This document shows, in pieces, positions 26,154 through 33,196 of a DNA stretch of 64,000 nucleotides; positions within the stretch are counted from its first letter, which is position 1, and the number at the start of each line of letters is the position of its first letter. Source of the stretch: Alphaproteobacteria bacterium (GTDB taxonomy: Bacteria; Pseudomonadota; Alphaproteobacteria; Caulobacterales; Parvularculaceae); contig JAUHYK010000001.1 in NCBI GenBank assembly GCA_030426465.1, positions 1 to 64,000 of the forward strand. The letters are read 5' to 3'. Below the pieces are notes generated by a model. That model searched no databases. It was given only the letters and a program-made list of their open reading frames with translations, and was not told where the DNA came from. The translations under genes and the position numbers were made by a program.

Positions 26154-27967
26154 TATGCTTTTCCTGTCTCTTTGCGTTGGCCCGCAAGGTTTTGAGCCGC
26201 AGCCTCCGCCACCGCATCGTCATCGGGGTCGATGGGCGCATCTTCTTCATCACTTTCGGGTTCCGGCGCCGCGATTGTGTCGGCCTCGCGTATCGCCGTC
26301 ACCTTGGCGTCGGGAAATAATTCCAGCGCCTTTAGCACCATGGGGTGCGCCATCACTTCGCGCGTGCGCGCATCGCGCACGGTCTCTTCGCCTTCATGCT
26401 CTGACGTGACGGAAATGACCCAGGGCTTTCCGGTCCATTCTTTCAGACGCAGGGTCAGCCGATTGGCGAGATCGCGCGGCGCATCATTGTGAAGGCGAAG
26501 CTCTATCTTGCCTTCGCGGAACGACACGATGTGAACATAGGATTCAAGTTCGGTGCGGAGCTTGGCGTCGCGCATGCGGCCCGCGAGTTTGACCACATCA
26601 TCAAACGCCCGGAGCCACAGACCCCCATCCGTCGGGCGTTGCGACATGGGCGGCTTGATGTCGATCACCTGCGCGGTGTGTTGCGGCGGCGTCTCCTGAC
26701 GCTGCGCCGTCACCGGCGCACGCTGTGGCGACGATGACGGCGCCGGCGAGCCTACCCCGTCGCTATTGTTTTTTTTTAAGGCTTTGAGCGCCTCGTCCGG
26801 CGTCGGCAGGTCCGCCGCGAAACACAAACGGATCAGCGCCATCTCGCCCGACGCTGCGGCGTCCGGCGCCATTTGCGTCTCGGTGAGGCCCTTCATCAGG
26901 AGCGACCAGACGCGGGTCAGGGCATTCATCTCAAGCCCCGCGGCCATGGCCTTCGCGCGCTCCGCGTCCGCCTCCCCCGCGGGCCCATGTGAGGCGGCGG
27001 TCGGACCCGCAGCCTTGATACGCGTGAGCAGATGCGTGAGATCGAGAAGGTCGCGCAAAATCTGCGCCGGTTCCGCGCCGGCGTCATATTGCGACCGGAA
27101 GTTTTCGAGCGCGGCTTTGGCGTCGCCCTTCATCGCCGCTTCCAAGAGCGCCCAGACCGACGACCGGTCGGCAAGACCCAGCATATCGCGGATCATGTCG
27201 GCGCTGACGGCCTCTCCCCCTTGCGCCGTGTGCTGAACAATCGCCTGGTCGAGAATGGAAAGCGCATCGCGGACCGAACCTTCGGCAGCGCGGGCGATCA
27301 TCCACAGACCGTCGCGGTCGACCTTGACGTTTTCTTTCTCCGCAATCGACGCAAGATGATCGGTCAACACTTCCGGATCGATCCGGCGCAAATCGAAACG
27401 CTGACAGCGCGACAGCACCGTCACCGGCAGCTTTCTGATCTCTGTCGTGGCGAAGATGAACTTCACATGCGGAGGCGGTTCTTCGAGCGTCTTCAACAGC
27501 GCGTTGAACGCCGCTGTCGAGAGCATGTGAACCTCGTCGATGATGTAGACCTTGTAGCGCGCCTCAACCGGGGCATAGCGGACTCCCTCGATCAGTTCGC
27601 GAATATCGCCGACGCCCGTGCGCGAGGCGGCGTCCATTTCCATCACATCGGGATGGCGGCTTTCGGCGATGGCTTTGCAGTGCAGGCCATCCTCAGCCAT
27701 ATCGATCTGGGGACCGTTGTCTTCGCCATTGGGGCCCAAATAATTCAGGGCCCGGGCGAGAATGCGCGCGGTGGTGGTTTTCCCTACCCCGCGCACGCCG
27801 GTCAGAATATAAGCATGGGCGATGCGGTTCGAGGCGAAGGCGTTTTTCAGCGTCTTCACCATGGGGCCATGGCCGATCAGATCATCGAAATTTTGCGGAC
27901 GGTATTTGCGCGCCAGCACCTGATAGGCGCCGTCGTTTTTCCTGCTATCTGTTTCCTGATCCGCCAT
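26153..27967 (-). CDS. dnaX: DNA polymerase III subunit gamma/tau
   Basis: DnaX, 604 residues from MADQETDSRKNDG, which has a GGAG site; a longer frame starts at 28024. The clamp-loader ATPase domain has YQVLARKYRPQNFDDLIG, Walker A GVRGVGKTTTARI, DEVHMLS, ATTEIRKLPVTVLSRCQRF and the SRC arginine-finger motif. The small zinc module of E. coli DnaX is reduced to a single Cys (GLHCKAIAES). Domain III ends near residue 390, then comes a Pro/Ser-rich linker and the tau-specific C-terminus. A run of nine A residues at codons 397-400 could make a shortened gamma form. It is followed by ybaB with a one-base overlap. Confidence 0.97.
   Translation of the reverse strand: MADQETDSRKNDGAYQVLARKYRPQNFDDLIGHGPMVKTLKNAFASNRIAHAYILTGVRGVGKTTTARILARALNYLGPNGEDNGPQIDMAEDGLHCKAIAESRHPDVMEMDAASRTGVGDIRELIEGVRYAPVEARYKVYIIDEVHMLSTAAFNALLKTLEEPPPHVKFIFATTEIRKLPVTVLSRCQRFDLRRIDPEVLTDHLASIAEKENVKVDRDGLWMIARAAEGSVRDALSILDQAIVQHTAQGGEAVSADMIRDMLGLADRSSVWALLEAAMKGDAKAALENFRSQYDAGAEPAQILRDLLDLTHLLTRIKAAGPTAASHGPAGEADAERAKAMAAGLEMNALTRVWSLLMKGLTETQMAPDAAASGEMALIRLCFAADLPTPDEALKALKKNNSDGVGSPAPSSSPQRAPVTAQRQETPPQHTAQVIDIKPPMSQRPTDGGLWLRAFDDVVKLAGRMRDAKLRTELESYVHIVSFREGKIELRLHNDAPRDLANRLTLRLKEWTGKPWVISVTSEHEGEETVRDARTREVMAHPMVLKALELFPDAKVTAIREADTIAAPEPESDEEDAPIDPDDDAVAEAAAQNLAGQRKETGKA
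26769..26777 (-). other. A9 slippery run within dnaX
   Basis: On the coding strand the run reads CTT then nine A then CAATAG, in frame as TTA AAA AAA AAC AAT (residues 397-401). One extra A, or a -1 ribosomal shift, gives AAA CAA TAG and stops after about 401 residues. One A fewer gives a stop (GGG TAG) about eight codons on. Both put the end at the boundary between domain III and the tau extension, where gamma ends in E. coli and Thermus. Thermus thermophilus dnaX uses transcriptional slippage at an A9 run, so the parallel is close; use here is inferred. Confidence 0.55.
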
Positions 27968-28020
27968 CACACTCCAGCCATACCCCCCGCCAGCGAATAT
28001 GGCGGTGCGGGCCGCGCTTC

Positions 28021-28287
28021 TCAACCGTCCTTTTTCACCGCATTTTTCTGGAGCTTCAGAAAAGCCGCGTCGGCGTCCGGATCATACTGAAAGACATCGC
28101 TGAAGGGGACGCCGAAGACAGCGGCGATGCGGAACGCCGCCTCCAGCGAGGGAGCGTATTTGCCCTTTTCGATGGCGGCGACAGTCTGGCGGGTCATGCC
28201 AATACGCGCGGCAAGATCGCCCTGGCTGATATCGCCATGTTCAGCGCGCAATACACGAATGCGATTGGTGACAGGCGTTTTCCCCAT
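28021..28287 (-). CDS. XRE-type helix-turn-helix regulator
   Basis: An 88-residue DNA-binding protein. The helix-turn-helix reads ISQGDLAARIGMTRQTVAAIEKG, and the following helix ends in GVPFSDVFQYD, as in the YozG/Cro-C1 group of short regulators paired with small membrane proteins. It lies five bases downstream of the membrane-protein gene on the same strand, with which it likely forms an operon. The operator pair at 28726-28760 in front of that operon is a natural autoregulation target. Confidence 0.92.
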   Translation of the reverse strand: MGKTPVTNRIRVLRAEHGDISQGDLAARIGMTRQTVAAIEKGKYAPSLEAAFRIAAVFGVPFSDVFQYDPDADAAFLKLQKNAVKKDG

Positions 28288-28292
28288 CCGGG

Positions 28293-28700
28293 TCAGGCGC
28301 TCCGGCGATAAAGGAACACCTGATAGGCATTCTTGGCGATCTCGGACGCGGCAAGGCCAAGAAAGAGAATGTTCGCGATGAGGTAGTAGCCCTTGAAGAG
28401 CGCCACCGCGAGGGCGGCGAAGGACCAGGCGCCGAGCACGTAGCCCGCGAGTTCGTCCGATCGCAAATAGATCCGCCGGTCGCGCTCGTCGGCGGCCTCA
28501 TCGCCAGTCCGCGCTGCGAAGATGGCGACAATGACATGCGCGACGACCACGATCACCACGAAGCCGATAATGGTCCCGAGCATCATTCCCGTCGTCCCGG
28601 CGCCAAAGTTTTCAGCTTTGCGGAGCGCAAGCGCATAGCAGCCGAACACCCAGACCGTGGCCGCGAGTACAATCCACGAGCTGATTTCCCTGAACGACAT
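28293..28700 (-). CDS. Four-helix membrane protein, partner of the XRE regulator
   Basis: A 135-residue protein with about four membrane helices (ISSWIVLAATVWVFGCYALA, TIIGFVVIVVVAHVIVAIFA, LAGYVLGAWSFAALAVALF, LIANILFLGLAASEIA). The arrangement, and a central acidic DERDRRIYLRSDE loop, resembles the DUF2178-like proteins often encoded with a small HTH gene. No function is known. The ATG follows AGGAG. It is the first gene of a two-gene operon with the HTH regulator. Confidence 0.75.
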   Translation of the reverse strand: MSFREISSWIVLAATVWVFGCYALALRKAENFGAGTTGMMLGTIIGFVVIVVVAHVIVAIFAARTGDEAADERDRRIYLRSDELAGYVLGAWSFAALAVALFKGYYLIANILFLGLAASEIAKNAYQVFLYRRSA

Positions 28701-28725
28701 AGCTTTATCTCCTGTTTAGTCAATG

Positions 28726-28760
28726 CAACATAATGTTGGATATTTTTTACATTGTGTCAA
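28726..28760 (-). promoter_or_regulatory. Promoter with two ACATNNTGT operator sites
   Basis: In front of the membrane-protein/XRE operon, CAACAT-A-ATGTTG (28726-28738) is a perfect 6-1-6 inverted repeat. A second related site, ACATTGTGT (28749-28757), lies 21 bases from ACATAATGT (28728-28736), about two helical turns. The minus strand has a perfect TTGACA -35 hexamer at 28755-28760, overlapping the second site; the -10 would fall on or near the first site and is poor in consensus. The layout suits repression or autoregulation by the XRE protein. Confidence 0.6.
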
Positions 28761-28831
28761 TAATAGAGCACAGGAAAATGCACCCTACCGCGGGAGATTC
28801 TGGCGTACAGGCTCAAAATGTTATGAAAATC

Positions 28832-28930
28832 GAGGTGGAAGACTGAACGACCCGCGGCTGAAACTCGTTGTGGCTGCTTCCTTCCGGACCTGACCAGGTT
28901 GGCGAGAGCTACGTCCGCCAGTCTTCCGGG
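28832..28930 (-). ncRNA. ffs: Signal recognition particle RNA, small bacterial type
   Basis: On the minus strand the conserved domain IV core GGTCAGGTCCGGAAGGAAGC is present, with the GGAA tetraloop and the asymmetric internal loop. The ends pair: GGAAGACUG near the 5' side (28919-28927 on the plus strand) with CAGUCUUCC near the 3' side (28837-28845). Length is about 100 nt. It pairs with Ffh in co-translational targeting. Exact ends are estimated from the closing stem. Confidence 0.93.
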
Positions 28931-29071
28931 AGCCTATATCTGCGCTCGGCTTCGTGAATGCAAGGGGTTCCTTCGTGATCCCGCGTGACGCTTTTCCCAT
29001 GCTAAAGGCGCCGCCAATTCGAAATCTGCTAAAATAGGCGCGATGATGCGCCAATTATCGGGGCGAGACTT

Positions 29072-29566
29072 ATGACCATCTTTCAACGCTTTTTTCCTTG
29101 GGCCGGCGGCCTTTTTATCTCGGCGATCTTTCTCGACTCGCTGCGCTTCAAATTCACCGGCCACCCAACGCCGCAACATATTTTCACCACGCTTAAAGAA
29201 TGGTCGGGCATCGGGCTGTTTTACCCGGCCGGTCCATGGATCATCGGGCTGGGGGAATTACTGGCGTCTTTGCTGCTCATCGGCTTGCCGGTGATTTTTC
29301 TTCTGATCCAGCGCCGGAGCCTGATCGGGCCGTCACAATTTCTCGGCGCCCTCATCGCGCTGGGCATCATGAGCGGGGCCATTGTCTTTCACCTGTTCAC
29401 CCCGCTCGGCATTCAGACTCCCGTGGAATGGGCGGACGGTGTTCCCACCGAATTTTCCCCGGCGCTGTTTTATTCGGCCTGTGTGAGCTGGATGTTCGCT
29501 GCAATCATCTTGCTCATCCACCGCAGCACAATTGGCGCTTTCCTTGGCGGCGCCAAGCAGGCCTAG
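29072..29566 (+). CDS. DoxX-like small membrane protein
   Basis: A 164-residue integral membrane protein with four hydrophobic helices. GPWIIGLGELLASLLLIGL has the G-x-G-E-x-x-A/G pattern of the DoxX superfamily, and HLFTPLGIQTP follows the third helix. No specific function can be assigned. It starts divergently from the SRP RNA about 140 bases away; a GGCGC/GCGCC hairpin (29038-29053) lies between them. Confidence 0.65.
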   Translation: MTIFQRFFPWAGGLFISAIFLDSLRFKFTGHPTPQHIFTTLKEWSGIGLFYPAGPWIIGLGELLASLLLIGLPVIFLLIQRRSLIGPSQFLGALIALGIMSGAIVFHLFTPLGIQTPVEWADGVPTEFSPALFYSACVSWMFAAIILLIHRSTIGAFLGGAKQA

Positions 29567-29672
29567 GCTTTGCGCGCATTCTTTACGGAAAACCGCGCAC
29601 GTCTTTCCAAAGGCGCGCGGTCAGTAGCGCATAAAGCTTGCGAGACCCTCGGCGCCTTGCGAGACTGCGCCC

Positions 29673-30578
29673 ATGAAAAATGACGCCAATCCAAACTGGT
29701 TCGCGAACAGCCCGCTCTCGCGCATCAATATCGAAAAAGATCAGGAGGCGTTTTTCAAAGCGCGCCTCGCCAATCCCGATAGTCTTGTTATTCCGCTGTG
29801 GCGCGGCGAGCCATTAATGACCGATGGCAAGCCGGCGTTTCTTTCTGCTGCAGCGCTGCCGGAGTTTCCGAAAAGCGCCGACGTAATCTTGTTGGGGTTA
29901 AAAGACGACCGCGCCTATTTCGGCGTTGATGTTTCCGCTGCGGCAAGCGCGGAGACGGCGCCCTTCACGGACATTGGCGAATATGTTCAGCTACGCATCG
30001 CCGCCGGCGTCATCACGCGCGATGACCTCGCCATTATCGGACAGGCGCGCTGGTATTTTGAATGGCGGCGCAAACATCGCTTTTGCGCCAATTGCGGCGG
30101 CGAAACCCGGCTTGAGGCGGGCGGCGCAAAAAGCCGCTGCGTTGAATGCGAAGAAGAACATTTCCCGCGCATCAACCCCGTCGCCATCATGCTCGCCATT
30201 CACGAAGATTCCTGCCTTCTCGGACGCGGCCATCAATTTCCGCCGGGCTTTGTCTCTGCGCTGGCGGGCTTTATTGAAGCCGGGGAAACCCCCGAAGAAG
30301 GCGCGCGGCGCGAGCTTTTCGAAGAAGCAGGAATTGTCATTGACAATGTCCGCTATCAGTTCTCGCAGCCATGGCCCTTCACCTGCTCCCTGATGATGGG
30401 CTTTCTCGCTGACGCCAGGGGCCGCGAAATTACGATGGACACGGAAGAGCTTGCCGAAGTTCGCTGGTTTGAGAAGGATGACGTCAAGGCTGTGCTGAAT
30501 GGTGAGACGCGCGATTTCAATGTGCCGCCAAAATTCACCATCGCCCGGCAATTGCTGGAACGCTGGGTCAAGGAATAG
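29673..30578 (+). CDS. nudC: NAD+ diphosphatase (NADH pyrophosphatase / RNA decapping)
   Basis: NudC, 301 residues. It hydrolyses NAD(H) to NMN(H) and AMP and removes NAD caps from RNA. A zinc ribbon (FCANCGG ... RCVECEEEHFPR) precedes the Nudix domain, whose box reads GFIEAGETPEEGARRELFEEAGI in family form. The SQPWPFTCSLMMGF motif is the usual NudC-specific segment after the box. It is convergent with pheA, three bases apart. Confidence 0.96.
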   Translation: MKNDANPNWFANSPLSRINIEKDQEAFFKARLANPDSLVIPLWRGEPLMTDGKPAFLSAAALPEFPKSADVILLGLKDDRAYFGVDVSAAASAETAPFTDIGEYVQLRIAAGVITRDDLAIIGQARWYFEWRRKHRFCANCGGETRLEAGGAKSRCVECEEEHFPRINPVAIMLAIHEDSCLLGRGHQFPPGFVSALAGFIEAGETPEEGARRELFEEAGIVIDNVRYQFSQPWPFTCSLMMGFLADARGREITMDTEELAEVRWFEKDDVKAVLNGETRDFNVPPKFTIARQLLERWVKE

Positions 30579-30581
30579 GGA

Positions 30582-31439
30582 TTACTCCCCTCGGTCACGG
30601 CCCTTTTTGTAAACCCCGAGAATTTTCAGCGAAGAAGAAAAGAAGCTCAACTCCTCAAGCGCCAATCGCACCGGCTCGTCCTGAGGATGACCTTCGACAT
30701 CAGCGTAAAACATAGTCGCCGAGAACGATCCGCCAAGCTGATAGCTTTCCAGCTTGGTCATGTTTACGCCATTGGTGGCGAAGCCGCCCAACGCCTTATA
30801 GAGCGCCGCCGGAATGTTGCGCACCTCGAAAATGAAACTTGTCACTACCGGGCCATCGTCGGGCGAGGCGTCCATGGGCTCGTGCGCCATCTCAAGAAAG
30901 CGCGTCGTGTTGTGAGGCGCATCCTCAATATTCCCTTTCAGGATATTGAGCCCATAAAGCTCCGCCGCGAGCACCGAGGCGACCACCGCCTCATCCATGT
31001 GGTTGGACTCGGCCAGACGGCGCGCCGCCCCAGCCGTATCGCCCGCGGTTTCGGGGCGGATCTTGTGGGCGTGGAGAAAGTCCCGCACCTGCGCGAGCGC
31101 CACCGGGTGGGAGCGCGCAATCTTGATATCCTCGAACTTCACTCCCGGCTTCGCCATCAGATGATGCTCAACGGGGAGGAAGTGCTCGGCGATGATATGG
31201 AGGCCAGCGCGCGGCAGGAGGTGGTGGATGTCCCCGACCCGACCAGCGAGGGAGTTTTCCACGGGCAGCATCGCCCGCTCGGCACGGCCCTCAGCCACCG
31301 CCTCGACCGCCTCGTCAAAAGCGCCGCAAGGCAAGGGCTCGTAATCGGGCGCATAGCGGCGGCAGGCAAGCTCTGAAAAAGCTCCCGGCTCGCCCTGATA
31401 GGCGATGCGTTTCTTCTGTGCTGCCGCTGCGTCGGTCAT
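30582..31439 (-). CDS. pheA: Prephenate dehydratase
   Basis: PheA, 285 residues from MTDAAAAQKKRIAYQG, which has an AGGAA site; a longer frame begins at 31571. It converts prephenate to phenylpyruvate for phenylalanine synthesis. The PDT domain has IAYQGEPGAFSELA, MLPVENSLAGRVGDIHHLL and the catalytic TRF in APHNTTRFLEM, followed by a C-terminal ACT domain for phenylalanine feedback (IPAALYKALGGFATNGVNMT, ESYQLGG). It is monofunctional, with no chorismate mutase domain. Confidence 0.97.
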   Translation of the reverse strand: MTDAAAAQKKRIAYQGEPGAFSELACRRYAPDYEPLPCGAFDEAVEAVAEGRAERAMLPVENSLAGRVGDIHHLLPRAGLHIIAEHFLPVEHHLMAKPGVKFEDIKIARSHPVALAQVRDFLHAHKIRPETAGDTAGAARRLAESNHMDEAVVASVLAAELYGLNILKGNIEDAPHNTTRFLEMAHEPMDASPDDGPVVTSFIFEVRNIPAALYKALGGFATNGVNMTKLESYQLGGSFSATMFYADVEGHPQDEPVRLALEELSFFSSSLKILGVYKKGRDRGE

Positions 31440-31661
31440 TGCGCGTTCCTGTCCGTTCTTCCAAAGCCTTTCGGGCCGTCGGGGCTTATGCACAAACAAG
31501 GCCTTAAGGGCAATCTCACGACGAAATCCCCCGCGCGAAAAGGCCGCGCGGGCCGTGCGCCAAAGCCGCATTGCGCGCCGCGGAGAAGGCCGTTAGAACC
31601 CGCCCGGCTTTATCTGGCATTCCCGCCCGCTTTGCGCCGGGCCAACCTACCGGGACGACAC

Positions 31662-32273
31662 ATGAAAGATCCGCTTTTTGGGAACAAGCTTGCTGCGGCG
31701 CTCCTCACCGCTGCGCTTTTGGTCTTCGGCCTGCCACAGCTGACGAAGGCGCTGATTGGCGGCGGTCATCATGGCGGCCATGGCGGCGAACTTCATCTCG
31801 CCTATGGCGGCGAGCTAGACCTCGGCGCGAGCGCTGGGCCGGTTGAAGCGGCGCCGAAAGTCGATCTCGGCACACTCCTCGCCAATGCAAACCCTGCCGG
31901 CGGCGAACGCCGGGCGGCGCTTTGCAAGTCCTGCCACACCTTCGACAAAGGCGGCGCCAACGGCACCGGCCCGAACCTGTGGGGCGTTGTGGGCCGCGAA
32001 CTCGCGAGCCATGCCGGCTTCAACTACACAAGTGCGCTGCAAGAGGCAGGAGGCGTCTGGTCCTATGACCGCCTCGACGCTTATCTGAAGAATTCACAGG
32101 AATATATTCCGGGCACCGCCATGGTGCAGCGCTTCGCCAAAGACGAGCAGCGAGCGGACATCCTCGCTTATCTTTCAACGCTCGCGGACACGCCGGTCGC
32201 CTTCCCGGCCCCGGCGGCGCCTGCTGAAGAGCCGGCTTCGGAAGAAGATCACGGCGAAGCTGAAAGCCACTAA
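31662..32273 (+). CDS. Membrane-anchored cytochrome c (CycM-like)
   Basis: A 203-residue monohaem cytochrome c. One uncleaved N-terminal helix (LAAALLTAALLVFGLPQLTKAL) is followed by a His/Gly-rich stretch (GGGHHGGHGGELHLAYGG). The haem site is CKSCH in ALCKSCHTFDKGG, with GPNLWGVVGRELASH and the distal Met of YIPGTAMVQRF. The C-terminal tail is Pro/Ala/Glu-rich and ends in His. CycM-type cytochromes carry electrons from the bc1 complex to the aa3 oxidase. A terminator follows 24 bases after the stop. Confidence 0.92.
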   Translation: MKDPLFGNKLAAALLTAALLVFGLPQLTKALIGGGHHGGHGGELHLAYGGELDLGASAGPVEAAPKVDLGTLLANANPAGGERRAALCKSCHTFDKGGANGTGPNLWGVVGRELASHAGFNYTSALQEAGGVWSYDRLDAYLKNSQEYIPGTAMVQRFAKDEQRADILAYLSTLADTPVAFPAPAAPAEEPASEEDHGEAESH

Positions 32274-32296
32274 GGCTTTTACGTAGTCAGAACATC

Positions 32297-32326
32297 AAAA
32301 AGGCTTCGCATGGCGAAGCCTTTTTT
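32297..32326 (+). terminator. Intrinsic terminator after the cytochrome c gene
   Basis: AAAAAGGCTTCGC and GCGAAGCCTTTTTT form a perfect stem around a three-base loop and end in six T. Because the 5' arm begins with A5 it could work in both directions and also end minus-strand ybjQ-type transcription. Confidence 0.9.
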
Positions 32327-32335
32327 GTTGGGCGA

Positions 32336-32659
32336 CTAGCGCAGCATCACCGCTGTGCCATTGCAGGATACAAGCAGCATCGCGCCTTTTTGTGTATCCA
32401 CAGCTTCATAGTCGATATCAACGCCGATGACGGCATGGGCGCCGAGGCGCGCCGCCTCTTCCTCCATGTCTCGCATAGCGTGGTCGCGCGCTTCGCGCAG
32501 CGCTTTTTGATAGCCTTGCGAGCGTCCGCCGAGAATGTCAGTGATCCCGGCGAAAAGATCCCGGAAAATATTAACGCCCAAAATCGCCTCGCCAGCGACA
32601 ACCCCGAGACTGTCGGACACTTCGCGGCCGGGCGCGGAATCTGTGGTGGTTACGATCAT
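32336..32659 (-). CDS. YbjQ family (DUF74) protein
   Basis: A 107-residue YbjQ/UPF0145 protein that forms pentamers in solved homologues and is annotated as heavy-metal-binding, though the role is unproven. Family blocks are visible: TDSAPGREVSDSLGVVAGE, NIFRDLFAGITDILGGRSQ, AREHAMRDME-like (ARDHAMRDMEEEAARLGA) and AVIGVDIDYE. Length is normal. It is a stand-alone gene ending next to the bidirectional terminator. Confidence 0.92.
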   Translation of the reverse strand: MIVTTTDSAPGREVSDSLGVVAGEAILGVNIFRDLFAGITDILGGRSQGYQKALREARDHAMRDMEEEAARLGAHAVIGVDIDYEAVDTQKGAMLLVSCNGTAVMLR

Positions 32660-32745
32660 TCATCGCCTCCCATGTTGCGTTCAAAACATGGGAAGCCCGA
32701 CCGGCGCTTCAAGCGGCGCCGGGATAAGCCGCCGTCATCATGCGA

Positions 32746-33186
32746 TTAAAAGAGACCGAAACGTTTCTTGCGCTTGTGCTTTTTGAAATGCGCCTTGCCT
32801 TCTTTCGAGGAAAGAAAGACGTTGTAATCAAGCTCCGGGCGCTCAACGCGCAGGGCGGTCGCGCGAAGTCCGCGGATCAAATCATCGCCCGATGCGGAAA
32901 AAGCCGTGGCCGCCACGAAATCCTCAGCCTCATTCGGCAGGGCGGCGTCGCCTTTTGCGTTTTTCTTTTTGGGCGAAAACAGTTTCTCTTTCTTCGCCAG
33001 ATTCTCGCGCAAGGCGGAAAAGGCCGCCGCCGCTGGCGTCGAAAAATCTTCGGGCAATGCGTCCGCGTCAACCGGAGAATAATCGGTGCGATGGGGAACC
33101 GGAATGTTTTCCACGCCGCGGCCCGTCAATTGGCGGGTCGTCGTTTCGGTAAATCCGCCCCAGATCTGTTTCAGTCTGTCGGTCAT
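32746..33186 (-). CDS. Hypothetical protein with strongly basic C-terminus
   Basis: A 146-residue protein I do not recognise. It has no signal peptide and no membrane helix. The middle is helical and charged (FSALRENLAKKEKLFSPKKK), and the C-terminus ends in a basic cluster, HFKKHKRKKRFGLF. The ATG lies 10 bases after the stop of the proteasome-like gene on the same strand, so the two are probably co-transcribed and may work together. A chaperone, adaptor or substrate of that protein is possible; none is shown. Confidence 0.7.
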   Translation of the reverse strand: MTDRLKQIWGGFTETTTRQLTGRGVENIPVPHRTDYSPVDADALPEDFSTPAAAAFSALRENLAKKEKLFSPKKKNAKGDAALPNEAEDFVAATAFSASGDDLIRGLRATALRVERPELDYNVFLSSKEGKAHFKKHKRKKRFGLF

Positions 33187-33196
33187 CCCTTAACCC

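Noticed and set aside
27032-28090. 352-codon plus-strand frame antisense to dnaX
   Set aside because: dnaX is unambiguous on the other strand; the frame has no recognisable protein features and reflects codon bias.
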